A stretch of DNA of 64,000 nt from an uncultured Bacteroidales bacterium (GCA_900318465.1 ONKQ01000003.1:1-64000), one strand, 5' to 3'; numbered from the stretch's first letter, positions 15,724 through 24,373 are shown. Numbers and translations are program-made. Notes: generated by a model from the sequence alone, not told the origin.

Positions 15724-16841
15724 ACAATTACTGCATCATCATGGCTGGAGGCATCGGAAGCCGTTTCTGGCCTCTCAGCAAAGATAATTTTCCCAAGCAA
15801 TTCCTTGATATTCTGGGTACGGGAAAGAGCTTTATCCGTAGCACTTACGAGCGTTTCAGCCCCGTCATCCCCGATGAAAACTTCCTCGTGGTGACCAACA
15901 AGGCCTACAAGCATTTGGTCTTGGAACACCTGCCCATGCTCAAACCCGACCAAGTGCTTTGCGAGCCGGCAAGAAGAAATACTGCTCCTTGCATTGCTTA
16001 TGCGGCTTATCACATCCAAAGCCGCTGCAAAGAGGCCAACATCGTCGTCACCCCTGCCGACCACTTGGTAACCAATGAAGTTGAATTTCAACGCATTATC
16101 CGCATAGGCTTTGACTTTTTGGCTAATAACCAAAACGCTTTGATGACCATTGGCATCAAGCCAAGCCGACCTGAAACGGGGTATGGGTATATTCAATGCG
16201 GAATGCAGAATGCGGAATGCAGAATGGCGCAAAGCGAGGTTGGGCTTCGCTCCCATTCCGAATTCCGCATTCATAATTCCGAATTTTCTGGTGTTGTTAA
16301 GGTTGAGCGGTTCAAGGAGAAGCCTGATTATGAAACTGCTGTGAAATTTGTTCAAGAAGGCAATTACCTCTGGAATAGTGGCATTTTCCTCTGGACTTTG
16401 GACGGCATCATGCAGGCTTTCAATCAATATCTACCTGACATGATTGAAGTGTTCGAGAAAGGCAAAAACGATTTCGGCACGGCCAACGAACAAGCTTTCA
16501 TCGATGCGCATTTCATTGAAAGCCCCAACATCAGCATCGATTATGGTGTGATGGAGAAGTCGCCAAATACTTATACCATCCCTGCCGATTTTGGTTGGAG
16601 CGACATTGGCACATGGGGTTCGCTGTTCACCCACGCCAAGAAGGACGAAAATGGCAACGCCAAACGCGGCAATGTGGTTTCCATCGACAACAAGAACACC
16701 ATCATTAATATAGAGGAAGGCACCGAGGCCGTGGTGGAAGGCTTGGAAGACTATCTCGTGGCCTACCGCGACCACTCGCTTTTGGTGTGCAAACTCCGCG
16801 ACGAGCAACAAATTAAGGTTTGGATTGAAGGATTGAAGTAA
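15720..16841 (+). CDS. manC: Mannose-1-phosphate guanylyltransferase with an in-frame repeat insertion
   Basis: Makes GDP-mannose from mannose-1-phosphate and GTP, the precursor for gmd. 373 residues. The N-terminal nucleotide loop is MAGGIGSRFWPLSKDNFPKQF; VTPADHLV and the closing segments YGVMEKSPNTYTIPADFGWSDIGTWGSL are typical. Between TGYGYIQ and VVKVERFKEKPDYETA, normally nearly adjacent, about 30 extra residues are encoded by a palindromic repeat (16195-16287). The frame stays open, so the enzyme may tolerate a surface loop there. It overlaps the lipoprotein gene by 4 bp and the GT2 gene by 1 bp. Confidence 0.93.
   Translation: MNNYCIIMAGGIGSRFWPLSKDNFPKQFLDILGTGKSFIRSTYERFSPVIPDENFLVVTNKAYKHLVLEHLPMLKPDQVLCEPARRNTAPCIAYAAYHIQSRCKEANIVVTPADHLVTNEVEFQRIIRIGFDFLANNQNALMTIGIKPSRPETGYGYIQCGMQNAECRMAQSEVGLRSHSEFRIHNSEFSGVVKVERFKEKPDYETAVKFVQEGNYLWNSGIFLWTLDGIMQAFNQYLPDMIEVFEKGKNDFGTANEQAFIDAHFIESPNISIDYGVMEKSPNTYTIPADFGWSDIGTWGSLFTHAKKDENGNAKRGNVVSIDNKNTIINIEEGTEAVVEGLEDYLVAYRDHSLLVCKLRDEQQIKVWIEGLK
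16195..16287. repeat. Palindromic repeat inserted in the manC reading frame
   Basis: Left part is built of GGAATGCAGAATGC units (16199-16236). The right part (about 16252-16285) is its inverted counterpart; a 28-bp arm matches at 22 positions. The same GAATGCGGAAT motif forms a perfect hairpin at 55432-55482. Confidence 0.8.
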
Positions 16842-17596
16842 TGGAAAATCAGCCGTTTGTTTCTATCATCATGCCATGCTACAACATGGAAAAGTTTATT
16901 GCCTACACCATCCAATCGGTGCAGGGACAGACTTATCCGCATTGGGAGTTGTGCATTGTTGACGATGCTTCGATTGATGAAACCGCAAATATTGTCCGTT
17001 CTTTTTGCAATCAAGATGACAGGATTCACTTCGTTGTGAAACCGAAACATTCCGGCATAGCTGATACCCGAAACCAATGCCTTAACATGGCAAAAGGTCG
17101 TTTTTTGGCCTTCCTCGACTCCGACGACATGTGGCATCCCGAAAAACTCGAAAAGCAGTTGCAATTCATGACCGAGCGAAACATCGGCTTTAGTTATTCA
17201 AGCTATGATTGCGTTGACGAAGCGGGGAAACCTTTAAACAAAATCGTCAAAACGGCAGGCGATTTGAATTACGATACCTATCTTCGCAACACTATCATTG
17301 GCTGCTCAACGGTCATGCTCGACAAAACCGCTGTAGGTGAAGTTATTGTACCCAATTTCCGCACCAGTGAAGACACCGCCACATGGCTCAATATCCTGAA
17401 AAAAGGATTCCTGGCATACGCCATTGAACAGCCCTTGACTTCCTACCGCATCCGGCAACATTCGGCCAGTTCCAACAAACTAAAGGCTTCTACCGACCTA
17501 TGGCGGGTATATCGCCAAAACGAGAAACTGCCACTATTCAAAGCCTTGGAATGTTTCTTATGCTATGCCTTCAATGCGGTCAAAAAGCGCCTGTGA
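16841..17596 (+). CDS. Glycosyltransferase family 2
   Basis: 251 residues, GT-A fold. Starts with VSIIMPCYNMEKFIAYTIQSV, nucleotide-binding LCIVDDASIDET, then GIADTRNQCLNMAKG and the DxD-type metal site FLDSDDMWHPEKL. The C-terminus FRTSEDTATWLNILKKG carries the ED-type catalytic base region and QPLTSYRIRQHSASSNK is typical for small GT2 enzymes of capsule and O-antigen loci. Cytoplasmic, no membrane helices. Starts on the last base of manC. Sugar donor and acceptor unknown. Confidence 0.92.
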   Translation: MENQPFVSIIMPCYNMEKFIAYTIQSVQGQTYPHWELCIVDDASIDETANIVRSFCNQDDRIHFVVKPKHSGIADTRNQCLNMAKGRFLAFLDSDDMWHPEKLEKQLQFMTERNIGFSYSSYDCVDEAGKPLNKIVKTAGDLNYDTYLRNTIIGCSTVMLDKTAVGEVIVPNFRTSEDTATWLNILKKGFLAYAIEQPLTSYRIRQHSASSNKLKASTDLWRVYRQNEKLPLFKALECFLCYAFNAVKKRL

Positions 17597-18414
17597 TGAA
17601 AAACGAGTGGAACGATTGGAAGTATTATGTCTATAGGGGCGCTTGGCGTTTTGCCGGTCCGCCTCACGAAGAGCAAAAGCTCGACAAAGAGGCTTACAGC
17701 AATCTTCTTAGTATGGGTGGTTTGTTGGTAAGGAACACTTACGATTTTGACTGTCAGAAGGAAACCTGTTTTTGGTACATAATCAAAGACAAATTCAATG
17801 GACTAAACGAATTTTCGCCAAATGAAAGAAATGAGATTCGGCGTTCATTCAAGGAACTGACTTTTGAAAAAATAAATATTGACCTGCTAAAGTCAAAAGG
17901 CTGGCCAATACTGAAAGCCACATACGAGGATTATGCCGTCAGAGACAGAAATATGGACGAAACACTGTTTTTGCAATATCTTGCCGACTGTGAAAAGCGG
18001 AATTTTGAATATTGGGGGCTCTTTGACAAAAACCGACTTATCGGATTTTGCACGGTATGGATTTGGCCTCCAGACAGTTGCGAAATTGGACTAATCGGCG
18101 TATTACCCGAATACAAACACAACAACACCTATCCTTATTATGGACTTTTCCACAACCTGAATGCGCATTATTTAGGCGAGAAAGGTTTCCGATATGTGGC
18201 AGATGGTGCGCGTTCCATCACCGAACATTCACAAATTCAGGATTTTCTCATCAAAAAATTCCACTTTCGCAAAGCCTATTGCCAAATAGAGGTGCATTAC
18301 CGCTGGTGGATGAAGATTGCGGTGAAATTGTTGTACCCATTCAGAAAAATCATACCTTTGCAGCGCGTTAAGGCAATACTCAATATGGAGGCCATGCAAC
18401 GTGGCGAAAAATAA
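17596..18414 (+). CDS. GNAT-like acyltransferase in the polysaccharide locus
   Basis: 272 residues from ATG 17596, which overlaps the GT2 stop by one base. The middle and C-terminal parts show an acyl-CoA N-acyltransferase pattern: YWGLFDKNRLIGFCTVWIW, then EIGLIGVLPEYKHNNTYPYYGLFH and GFRYVADGARSITEHSQIQDFLIKKFHFRKAY. No signal peptide. Similar genes sit in Bacteroidales capsule loci, where they may N- or O-acetylate an amino sugar or precursor. Assignment rests on fold-like pattern and context. Confidence 0.65.
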   Translation: MKNEWNDWKYYVYRGAWRFAGPPHEEQKLDKEAYSNLLSMGGLLVRNTYDFDCQKETCFWYIIKDKFNGLNEFSPNERNEIRRSFKELTFEKINIDLLKSKGWPILKATYEDYAVRDRNMDETLFLQYLADCEKRNFEYWGLFDKNRLIGFCTVWIWPPDSCEIGLIGVLPEYKHNNTYPYYGLFHNLNAHYLGEKGFRYVADGARSITEHSQIQDFLIKKFHFRKAYCQIEVHYRWWMKIAVKLLYPFRKIIPLQRVKAILNMEAMQRGEK

Positions 18415-19006
18415 ACACAAAATAGGATTCTTCTTCAAGTGGTGTTTCGACCGAGCCGTAGCACTCTTTGGGCTTATTGTACTGTTTTTACCTTTGTTGA
18501 TTATCGCCGTTTTCATAAAAATCGATTCGAATGGTCCCGTGTTTTTCATGCAATGGCGCATCGGTAAAGATGGTAAACCGTTCAGGATCTGTAAGTTCCG
18601 CACCATGACAGACCAAGCCGAAGGCGACAGCATTACCACTGCCAATGACCCTCGCATCACAAAAATGGGACATTGGCTGCGTCACAGCAAAGTGGATTGC
18701 CTTACTGAATTGATTAATGTTTTCGTTGGGCAAATGAGCCTCGTCGGGCCGCGGCCTGATGTACCAGGCTACGCTGACCAACTTCAAGGCGAAGACAGAA
18801 GACTTCTCCAACTACGCCCTGGCATCACTGGTCCAGCAAGCATCAAATATCGCAACGAAGAGGAACTGCTCGCCCAACAAGCCGACCCAAAATGGTATAA
18901 CGACCATGTTCTTTGGCCTGACAAGGTGAAAATCAACCTTGAGTATTTGGAGCATTGGACTTTCTTTGGCGACATTAAACTGATTTTCAAGACCGTATTC
19001 CACTGA
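18401..19006 (+). CDS. Polyprenyl-phosphate sugar-1-phosphate transferase (priming enzyme)
   Basis: 201 residues, starting with GTG at 18401 (14-bp overlap with the upstream gene). One membrane helix (VALFGLIVLFLPLLIIAVFI) followed by the small PglC/WcaJ catalytic domain: GPVFFMQWRIGKDGKPFRI, CKFRTMT, the DxRITKMGHWLR segment, LINVFVGQMSLVGPRPDVP, and RPGITGPASIKYR. It transfers a sugar-1-phosphate to undecaprenyl phosphate to begin a repeat unit. It lacks the extra N-terminal helices of WbaP-type enzymes, as expected for the PglC-like minimal form. Confidence 0.93.
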   Translation: MAKNKHKIGFFFKWCFDRAVALFGLIVLFLPLLIIAVFIKIDSNGPVFFMQWRIGKDGKPFRICKFRTMTDQAEGDSITTANDPRITKMGHWLRHSKVDCLTELINVFVGQMSLVGPRPDVPGYADQLQGEDRRLLQLRPGITGPASIKYRNEEELLAQQADPKWYNDHVLWPDKVKINLEYLEHWTFFGDIKLIFKTVFH

Positions 19007-19012
19007 TTCGCA

Positions 19013-20491
19013 ATGTATAAACAAAACCGTTTTACCAGCATTATGGACAGCAAGCTTTATCCATTGTTGCTGTTCATCGTTTCTTTCGTGTTCGTTACCT
19101 TGTTTTCACGATCCACTTCATTTCTTTATGTTTTTGAGGGAGCTGACCCATCCATTTTCAAACAAATGGGCAGGGCTATCCTTAAAGGCAAAACTATCTA
19201 CATCGATTATTTCGACAATAAAGGTTGCCTGCTCTATTTTATCCACGCTTTAGGACTATGGCTTGGTGGAGATTTCTTTCTTTTATTAATGCAAGTTTGT
19301 TCGTTGACAATTACTCTATACATTTGGGACAAAATATTGGCCCTCTACCGAAACCAAAGCCAACGATTAATCTGTATTGGCATCATTTTGTTCTTGTTGC
19401 TGTGTTTTTATGGTGCTGGCGATCAAACTCAAGAATGGTGTTTGCCGTTCATTTCTTATCCATTGCTGGTGTATTTCAAATCTTACAAATCCAACAAAGA
19501 AATACTTCCTATTCAATGGATTATCATCGGGCTTTGTTTTGGGGTCATTACATTCATACAAGTCAACAACGCTTGTGCTTTTTTAGGTTTTGTAGCGTAT
19601 CTTTGGATTCTATTTTTCCAGAAAAAGGATTTTCGAAAACTCTTCTTAAGTATAGGTTGTTTCGTTGCAGGTTGGCTAATCATAGCCCTTCCTTGCGTCT
19701 TGTATTTCTATACAGTAGCGGACAAACAAGGCATTTATGAAATGGTTTATGCTTCGTTTCTGTCCAATTTCGAATATATGGGGATACAAAAATATAGGTC
19801 ATGGATTTATTGGCTTCCATATTCAATGTTTCTTATTTCTTTCTTTGCTTTGTCCATTCTATGTTTTCGCAAGAAGAAAGACATTTTGATTCCCTTGCTG
19901 ATTTCATTTTTTCTCTTTTTATTGACTTTTGGCAAACTATGCAATTCTTTCTATTTGATGGCCATCTTGCCATTATGCGTCGTTGGTATGGCTTTATTTA
20001 GTATTGAAAAACGGAAACGGTTGAAATCAAGTTTATTGGGTCTTGCTTTCGTTAGCGCGATAGTTTCAGGAAGTATGGTGTTTTTCCATTTCGTGAATGA
20101 CCTTGTGCTTCAACACGAAAAAGAAGTAATAATTTACCGAGACTTCCATCGATGCATTGAAAATATCCCCGAATCAGAACGTGACTCTATTTTCAATTAC
20201 AATTTGTTTTGGCACGGATACGGCATGATGCAACATGAAAACTTATTACAATGTAACAGAGTTTCAATAGCTTACGATCTACCAACTTTGATGAAAGAAG
20301 AATCTTCAAGACCTTTTGTTTCTCCGAAATGGATCATGTTGAGTTTTAATATGAAATACTACCAAGAGGATGCCTATTTCATTTTGAACAACTATGAATT
20401 GGTAGAGACTTTTCACTATGATAGATTATATTTTCAGAAACCTAAAATAGGAAACGATTTGGAGATTTCTATTTTCCGCCGAAAATATTGA
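19013..20491 (+). CDS. Polytopic membrane protein, probable GT-C-type glycosyltransferase
   Basis: 492 residues, about ten to twelve membrane helices (for example PLLLFIVSFVFVTLF, CIGIILFLLLCFY, LFLSIGCFVAGWLIIALPCVLYF). After the first helix comes FEGADPSIFKQMGRAIL and IYIDYFDNKGCLLYFIHALG, the Asp-containing first periplasmic loop expected of GT39/GT83-type enzymes that use polyprenyl-phosphate sugars. A soluble tail of about 130 residues follows the last helix. Last gene of the polysaccharide run, 6 bp after the priming transferase. Base composition is more AT-rich than its upstream neighbours. Confidence 0.65.
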   Translation: MYKQNRFTSIMDSKLYPLLLFIVSFVFVTLFSRSTSFLYVFEGADPSIFKQMGRAILKGKTIYIDYFDNKGCLLYFIHALGLWLGGDFFLLLMQVCSLTITLYIWDKILALYRNQSQRLICIGIILFLLLCFYGAGDQTQEWCLPFISYPLLVYFKSYKSNKEILPIQWIIIGLCFGVITFIQVNNACAFLGFVAYLWILFFQKKDFRKLFLSIGCFVAGWLIIALPCVLYFYTVADKQGIYEMVYASFLSNFEYMGIQKYRSWIYWLPYSMFLISFFALSILCFRKKKDILIPLLISFFLFLLTFGKLCNSFYLMAILPLCVVGMALFSIEKRKRLKSSLLGLAFVSAIVSGSMVFFHFVNDLVLQHEKEVIIYRDFHRCIENIPESERDSIFNYNLFWHGYGMMQHENLLQCNRVSIAYDLPTLMKEESSRPFVSPKWIMLSFNMKYYQEDAYFILNNYELVETFHYDRLYFQKPKIGNDLEISIFRRKY

Positions 20492-20506
20492 TTCTCAGCC
20501 CCGAAG

Positions 20507-20542
20507 GGGCGACAGCCAATAAGCAGGCGACATAAGTCCCTG
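20507..20542. repeat. 36-bp interspersed repeat, copy 2
   Basis: Matches 5571-5606 at 28 of 36 positions (core ACAATAAGCAGG/GCCAATAAGCAGG). Directly follows a small CCCCGAAGGGG hairpin. The 420 bp from 20492 to 20911 hold this repeat, a terminator, tRNA-Asn and a promoter, and no protein gene. Confidence 0.6.
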
Positions 20543-20564
20543 CTTTTTGCAGTGGCGTAGCCAC

Positions 20565-20587
20565 AAAAAAACCCCGTAGAAACGGGG
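20565..20587 (-). terminator. Rho-independent terminator downstream of tRNA-Asn
   Basis: On the minus strand CCCCGT-TTCT-ACGGGG followed by seven T. Lies 44 bp past the 3' end of the tRNA. Confidence 0.75.
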
Positions 20588-20630
20588 AGAATCTACGAGG
20601 CCAAAAAATTAATAACATGAAACATAAAAA

Positions 20631-20707
20631 TGGCGCCCCCTTCAGGACTTGAACCTGAGACCCCCTGATTAACAGTCAGATGCTCTAACCAACTGAGCTA
20701 AGGAGGC
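20631..20707 (-). tRNA. tRNA-Asn (anticodon GTT)
   Basis: The minus strand folds into a full cloverleaf. The acceptor stem GCCTCCT pairs with AGGGGGC, the D arm contains AGCTCAGTTGGTTAGAGC, the anticodon arm CTGACTGTTAATCAG carries GTT (20671-20673), and the T arm contains GGTTCAAGTCC. The CCA end is encoded (20631-20633). Confidence 0.97.
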
Positions 20708-20837
20708 TGCACTATGTCACAGAACTCATCTGTTTTGCGGTTGCAAAAGTACAGCTTTTTTCATTACTGACAAGTTTTTTCCATCGAAATTTTTCAAATA
20801 TTTTATATCTTCTTGATTATCAGGATAAAATTTTTTA

Positions 20838-20871
20838 TTTGACGAAGGGAATCTATTTTTTCGTACCTTTG
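20838..20871 (+). promoter_or_regulatory. Promoter of the PfkB kinase gene
   Basis: TTTG (20838-20841) and TACCTTTG (20864-20871), 22 bp apart; the -7 box matches the consensus fully. Confidence 0.6.
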
Positions 20872-20911
20872 CACGAATTTTAATTTTTGAATCTTAAATC
20901 TTTGAATCCCA

Positions 20912-21886
20912 ATGAAAAAAATACTCGGAATCGGGAGCGCCTTAGTTGACATCCTGACACAAGTTCCCAACGAACAGATTCTTGAAGAATTGAACCTCCC
21001 AAAAGGGAGCATGACCTACGTTGACGCACAAACTTCCGTCGAAATCGGCAAAAAACTGGCCCACCTTGGCAATCAAATGGCATCGGGCGGCTCGGCGGCC
21101 AACACCATGAGCGGCCTTGCTCAGCTTGGCATTGAAGCGGGATTTTTGAGCAAAATCGGCAACGACGAAATCGGAGGTTTCTTTGAAAAACAGATGACCG
21201 AAAGCCACGTCAAGCCCTTGATGCTGAAGAGTGAAACGCCTTCGGGCCGTGTGCAAGCCCTCGTCACTCCTGACGGCGAGCGCACTTTTGCCACTTGTCT
21301 CGGTGCCGCCGCCGAAATGTGTGCCGCCGACATCAAACCAGAACTTTTTGAAGGTTGGGACATCTTCTACGTGGAAGGTTACCTCGTAGCCAACCCCGAC
21401 ATGCTGAAGAAAGCCATCAGCACGGCCAAAGCCAAAGGCCTGAAAATCGCCATCGACCTCGCCAGTTACAATGTGGTGGAAGAAAGCCGCGATTTTCTCT
21501 TGGACCTCATCAACAATTATGTCGACATCGTCTTCGCCAACGAACAGGAGGCCTTTGCCTTGACGGGCTTAGAGCCACAAGAAGCCTTGCGTTTCATCGC
21601 CTCGAAAGTGCAAATCGCGGTGGTGAAAGTGGGTGCCAAGGGCGCATTCGTCCAACGCGGTGAGGAAGTGGTTACCGTTCCGCCGTTGAAAGCCGATGTG
21701 GTCGACACTACAGGCGCGGGCGACATGTGGGCCGCAGGCTTCCTCGCCGGTCTTGTCAAGGATGAGCCGTTGGAGAAATGCGGCATGATGGGAGCCATTC
21801 TCGCCGCCAACATCATTGAGGTGATGGGGGCCAAGATGGATGCCGCCCGTTGGGAGAAAATTCACGCCGCCATTGCACTTTTGTAA
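20912..21886 (+). CDS. PfkB family kinase, adenosine-kinase-like
   Basis: 324 residues of the ribokinase/PfkB fold. N-terminus KKILGIGSALVDILTQVP, first PfkB signature around GGSAANTMSGLAQLG, ATP-site segment YLVANPDM, and the catalytic DTTGAGDMWAAGFLAGL near residue 270. The pattern of the N-terminal region and ASGGSAANT resembles the Bacteroidetes proteins annotated as adenosine kinase or carbohydrate kinase. Substrate (adenosine or a sugar) is not certain. Single gene with its own promoter, followed by a MITE-like repeat. Confidence 0.85.
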   Translation: MKKILGIGSALVDILTQVPNEQILEELNLPKGSMTYVDAQTSVEIGKKLAHLGNQMASGGSAANTMSGLAQLGIEAGFLSKIGNDEIGGFFEKQMTESHVKPLMLKSETPSGRVQALVTPDGERTFATCLGAAAEMCAADIKPELFEGWDIFYVEGYLVANPDMLKKAISTAKAKGLKIAIDLASYNVVEESRDFLLDLINNYVDIVFANEQEAFALTGLEPQEALRFIASKVQIAVVKVGAKGAFVQRGEEVVTVPPLKADVVDTTGAGDMWAAGFLAGLVKDEPLEKCGMMGAILAANIIEVMGAKMDAARWEKIHAAIALL

Positions 21887-22051
21887 TCACAAAACCTACA
21901 AAACTTTCAAAACCAAATTATTATAATGCATGACTACGACTCCCAACCGAACTGTCGTTGTCATGCTTGAACTGCATCCAAGGATGCGTTGGAAAGGAGC
22001 CGGTTGGCAACTTTTTTAGTAAAAGTTTTGTGGGTTTTGATTGTTTTGTGA
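21887..22051. repeat. MITE-like element, copy A (165 bp)
   Basis: Bounded by inverted ends TCACAAAACC...TTTCAAAACC and GGGTTTTGATTGTTTTGTGA. The left end matches the right end of copy B (34774-34923) at about 26 of 28 positions after reverse complementing. The interior contains CCAACCG...CGGTTGG inverted segments and no reading frame. It fills most of the 275-bp gap before the EF-G paralogue. Confidence 0.7.
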
Positions 22052-22093
22052 CAATAATATATGTATTTTGGTTGAAGATATTAGGTTTTTTCG

Positions 22094-22101
22094 TAATTTT
22101 G
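22094..22101 (+). promoter_or_regulatory. -7 element of the EF-G paralogue
   Basis: TAATTTTG, 60 bp upstream of the ATG, so the mRNA has an AT-rich leader of about 50 nt. A TTTG at 22067-22070 is 23 bp upstream. Confidence 0.5.
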
Positions 22102-22161
22102 CGCCCATTATAGTATTTTTCGCGAAAAGTAAATATTTAATAATTAGCTAGTTAGATAAAA

Positions 22162-24297
22162 ATGAAGGAATTCCAGACAAAAGACATCCGTAACGTTGCC
22201 CTCATCGGCGCAGCAAAATCGGGTAAGACCACCCTTGCCGAAAACATGCTTTTCGAAGGCAAGCTCATCAACAGAAAAGGCAGCACCGACGAGAAGAACA
22301 CCGTCTCCGACTACCGTCAGATTGAGATGGACCGTCAGATTTCTGTCCACGCTTCCATGATGTATACCATCATTGGCGACACAAAAATCAACATCCTCGA
22401 CACCCCTGGTTTCAGCGACTTCTCGGGCGACATCGTCAGCTGCCTCTACGCTTCCGACATCGCCGTCTGCACCGTGAACGCACAATCGGGTGTGGAAGCC
22501 ACCACCGAGAACGCCTGGCGTCATGCCGCCAACACCAAGAAGCCCGTTGTGTTCTTCATGAACCAACTCGACCACAGCAACGCCAACTTCGACAACACAA
22601 TGCGTGAACTGAAGGAATACTTTGGCGACAAGGTGACTCCCATCCAATATCCCGTCAACGCCGGTGAAGACTTCAACGCCGTCATCGACTTGATCATGAT
22701 GAAGATGTTGGTCTTCAAGAACGGCAACGGCGCCCCTGAAATTCAGGACATCCCCGCCGCTGAAATGGCCAAGGCCGAAGAGCTTCACAACAACCTCATC
22801 GAGCACGCCGCTGAAGGCGAAGAGAGCTTGATGGAGAAATACTTTGAAGAGATGACCCTGAGCGAGGAAGACATGGAACGCGGTATCCACTTGGGCATCG
22901 TCAACCGTGAGATGTTCCCCGTCATCTGCGGCGCCGCCAAGCGTGGCGTGGGTGTCAGCCGTCTGTGCGAGTTCCTCATCAACGCCTGCCCGTCGCCCGC
23001 CGACATGCCTGTCGTGAAGGCCAAGAACGGCACCGAGTTCCACAACAGCAACGACGACCCGACCGCCCTGTTCATCTTCAAGGTTTCGACCGAACAGAAC
23101 CTCGGCGACGTGGCTTGGATGCGCGTTTATGGTGGCACTGTGGCAAAGAGCCAAGACCTCGTCAACCCGCGCACAGGCAACAAGGAACGCCTCTCACAAC
23201 TCCTCGTCTTCCGTGGCAAGAACCGTGAGGAAGTCGAAAAGGTCAATGCTGGCGACATCATCTGCACCATCAAACTGAAGGATGGCCGCATCGGTGACTC
23301 GTTGGTCGATGCCAAGATTGCCGAAGCCGCTTTCGAGGACATCCCGTTCCCCACTCCTATCTTCACCATCGCTGTCAAGGCTGTGAACTCACAGGAAGAC
23401 GAAAAGCTCGGCACCATCCTCAACGACATGCACAAGACCGACCCGACCGTCATCAGCGGCATGTCGCGCGAGCTGCGCCAGAACATCCTGCAATGCCAAG
23501 GCGAATACCAGTTCAACACCCTGAAGTGGTACTTCGACAACGTCTATAAGATTGCCGTTGAGACGGCTTCGCCCAAGATCCCGTATCGTGAGACCATCAC
23601 CAAGAGCGCAAGCGCCAGCTATCGTCACAAGAAACAGTCAGGCGGTAGCGGTCAGTTCGGTGAGGTACACATGCAACTGGCTCCTTACTTTGAGGGCTAC
23701 ACCGACCCGAGCGAACTGCAAGTGCGCGACAAGCAAGAGTATGAACTGCCTTGGGGCGGCAAGCTCATCTTCGCCAACTGCGTCGTTGGTGGTGCCATCG
23801 ATGCCCGCTTCATGCCTGCCATTTTGAAGGGCGTGAATGAGCGTTTGGAGCAAGGCCCGCTGACGGGTTCCTACGCCCGCGACATCATCTGCTACATCTA
23901 CGATGGTAAGATGCACCCGGTCGACTCCAACGAAATGGCCTTTAAGATTGCCGGTCGTATGGCCTTCAGCGCCGCCTTTAAGAACGCTGGCCCGAAGATC
24001 ATGGAACCCATCTACGACCTTGACGTGCGTATGCCTGCCGACCTCATGGGCTCGGTGATGACCGACCTGCAAGGCCGTCGCGCCATCGTCATGGGCATGG
24101 ACAGCGACCACAACTACCAGACCATCCACGCCAAGGTGCCGTTGGCCGAGATGGACCGCTATTCAACCTCGTTAAGCTCGCTGACCTCGGGCCGTGGCAC
24201 CTTCACGATGAAGTTTGCCGAGTATCAGCAAGTGCCCACCGATGTGCAGAACCGTCTGCTCAAGGAGTACGAGGAGAGCCAGAAGGAAGAAGAATAA
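22162..24297 (+). CDS. Elongation factor G paralogue lacking the catalytic His
   Basis: 711 residues with the full EF-G domain order. P-loop GAAKSGKTT (residues 16-24), G3 motif DTPGFSDF (80-87) and G4 NQLDHSN (134-140). Canonical EF-G has DTPGHVDF and NKMD; here Phe84 stands where the catalytic His is found and Gln replaces the G4 Lys. Domains III-V are intact (VRMPADLMGSVMTDLQGRR, GMDSDHNYQTIHAKVPLAEM). In Bacteroides thetaiotaomicron an EF-G paralogue without GTPase activity supports translation under starvation; this protein looks like that type. It has its own promoter and terminator and is not beside the str operon. GC-rich third codon positions suggest high expression. Confidence 0.9.
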   Translation: MKEFQTKDIRNVALIGAAKSGKTTLAENMLFEGKLINRKGSTDEKNTVSDYRQIEMDRQISVHASMMYTIIGDTKINILDTPGFSDFSGDIVSCLYASDIAVCTVNAQSGVEATTENAWRHAANTKKPVVFFMNQLDHSNANFDNTMRELKEYFGDKVTPIQYPVNAGEDFNAVIDLIMMKMLVFKNGNGAPEIQDIPAAEMAKAEELHNNLIEHAAEGEESLMEKYFEEMTLSEEDMERGIHLGIVNREMFPVICGAAKRGVGVSRLCEFLINACPSPADMPVVKAKNGTEFHNSNDDPTALFIFKVSTEQNLGDVAWMRVYGGTVAKSQDLVNPRTGNKERLSQLLVFRGKNREEVEKVNAGDIICTIKLKDGRIGDSLVDAKIAEAAFEDIPFPTPIFTIAVKAVNSQEDEKLGTILNDMHKTDPTVISGMSRELRQNILQCQGEYQFNTLKWYFDNVYKIAVETASPKIPYRETITKSASASYRHKKQSGGSGQFGEVHMQLAPYFEGYTDPSELQVRDKQEYELPWGGKLIFANCVVGGAIDARFMPAILKGVNERLEQGPLTGSYARDIICYIYDGKMHPVDSNEMAFKIAGRMAFSAAFKNAGPKIMEPIYDLDVRMPADLMGSVMTDLQGRRAIVMGMDSDHNYQTIHAKVPLAEMDRYSTSLSSLTSGRGTFTMKFAEYQQVPTDVQNRLLKEYEESQKEEE

Positions 24298-24325
24298 CCA
24301 TTCCTTTTATCATCATAGCATTTTT

Positions 24326-24357
24326 CCCCGCTGCAAGGTTTTGTGGCGGGGTTTTTT
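24326..24357 (+). terminator. Terminator of the EF-G paralogue
   Basis: CCCCGC...GCGGGG stem with a 14-nt loop, followed by TTTTTT. The T run lies just upstream of the next promoter's -7 box. Confidence 0.85.
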
Positions 24358-24360
24358 CTT

Positions 24361-24368
24361 TACTTTTG
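24361..24368 (+). promoter_or_regulatory. -7 element of the TPR regulator gene
   Basis: TACTTTTG, 5 bp before the ATG at 24374. A TTTG inside the terminator loop (24340-24343) is 17 bp upstream, so terminator and promoter share bases. The mRNA would be almost leaderless. Confidence 0.55.
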
Positions 24369-24373
24369 CAGGC

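Noticed and set aside
18229..18660. 143-codon minus-strand frame opposite the sugar transferase
   Set aside because: Covered by two confidently identified plus-strand genes; no recognisable features.
22144..23154. 336-codon open frame antisense to the EF-G paralogue
   Set aside because: Shadow of a GC-rich, strongly codon-biased gene; rich in Val, His and Gly, with no recognisable domain, and overlaps a certain gene completely.
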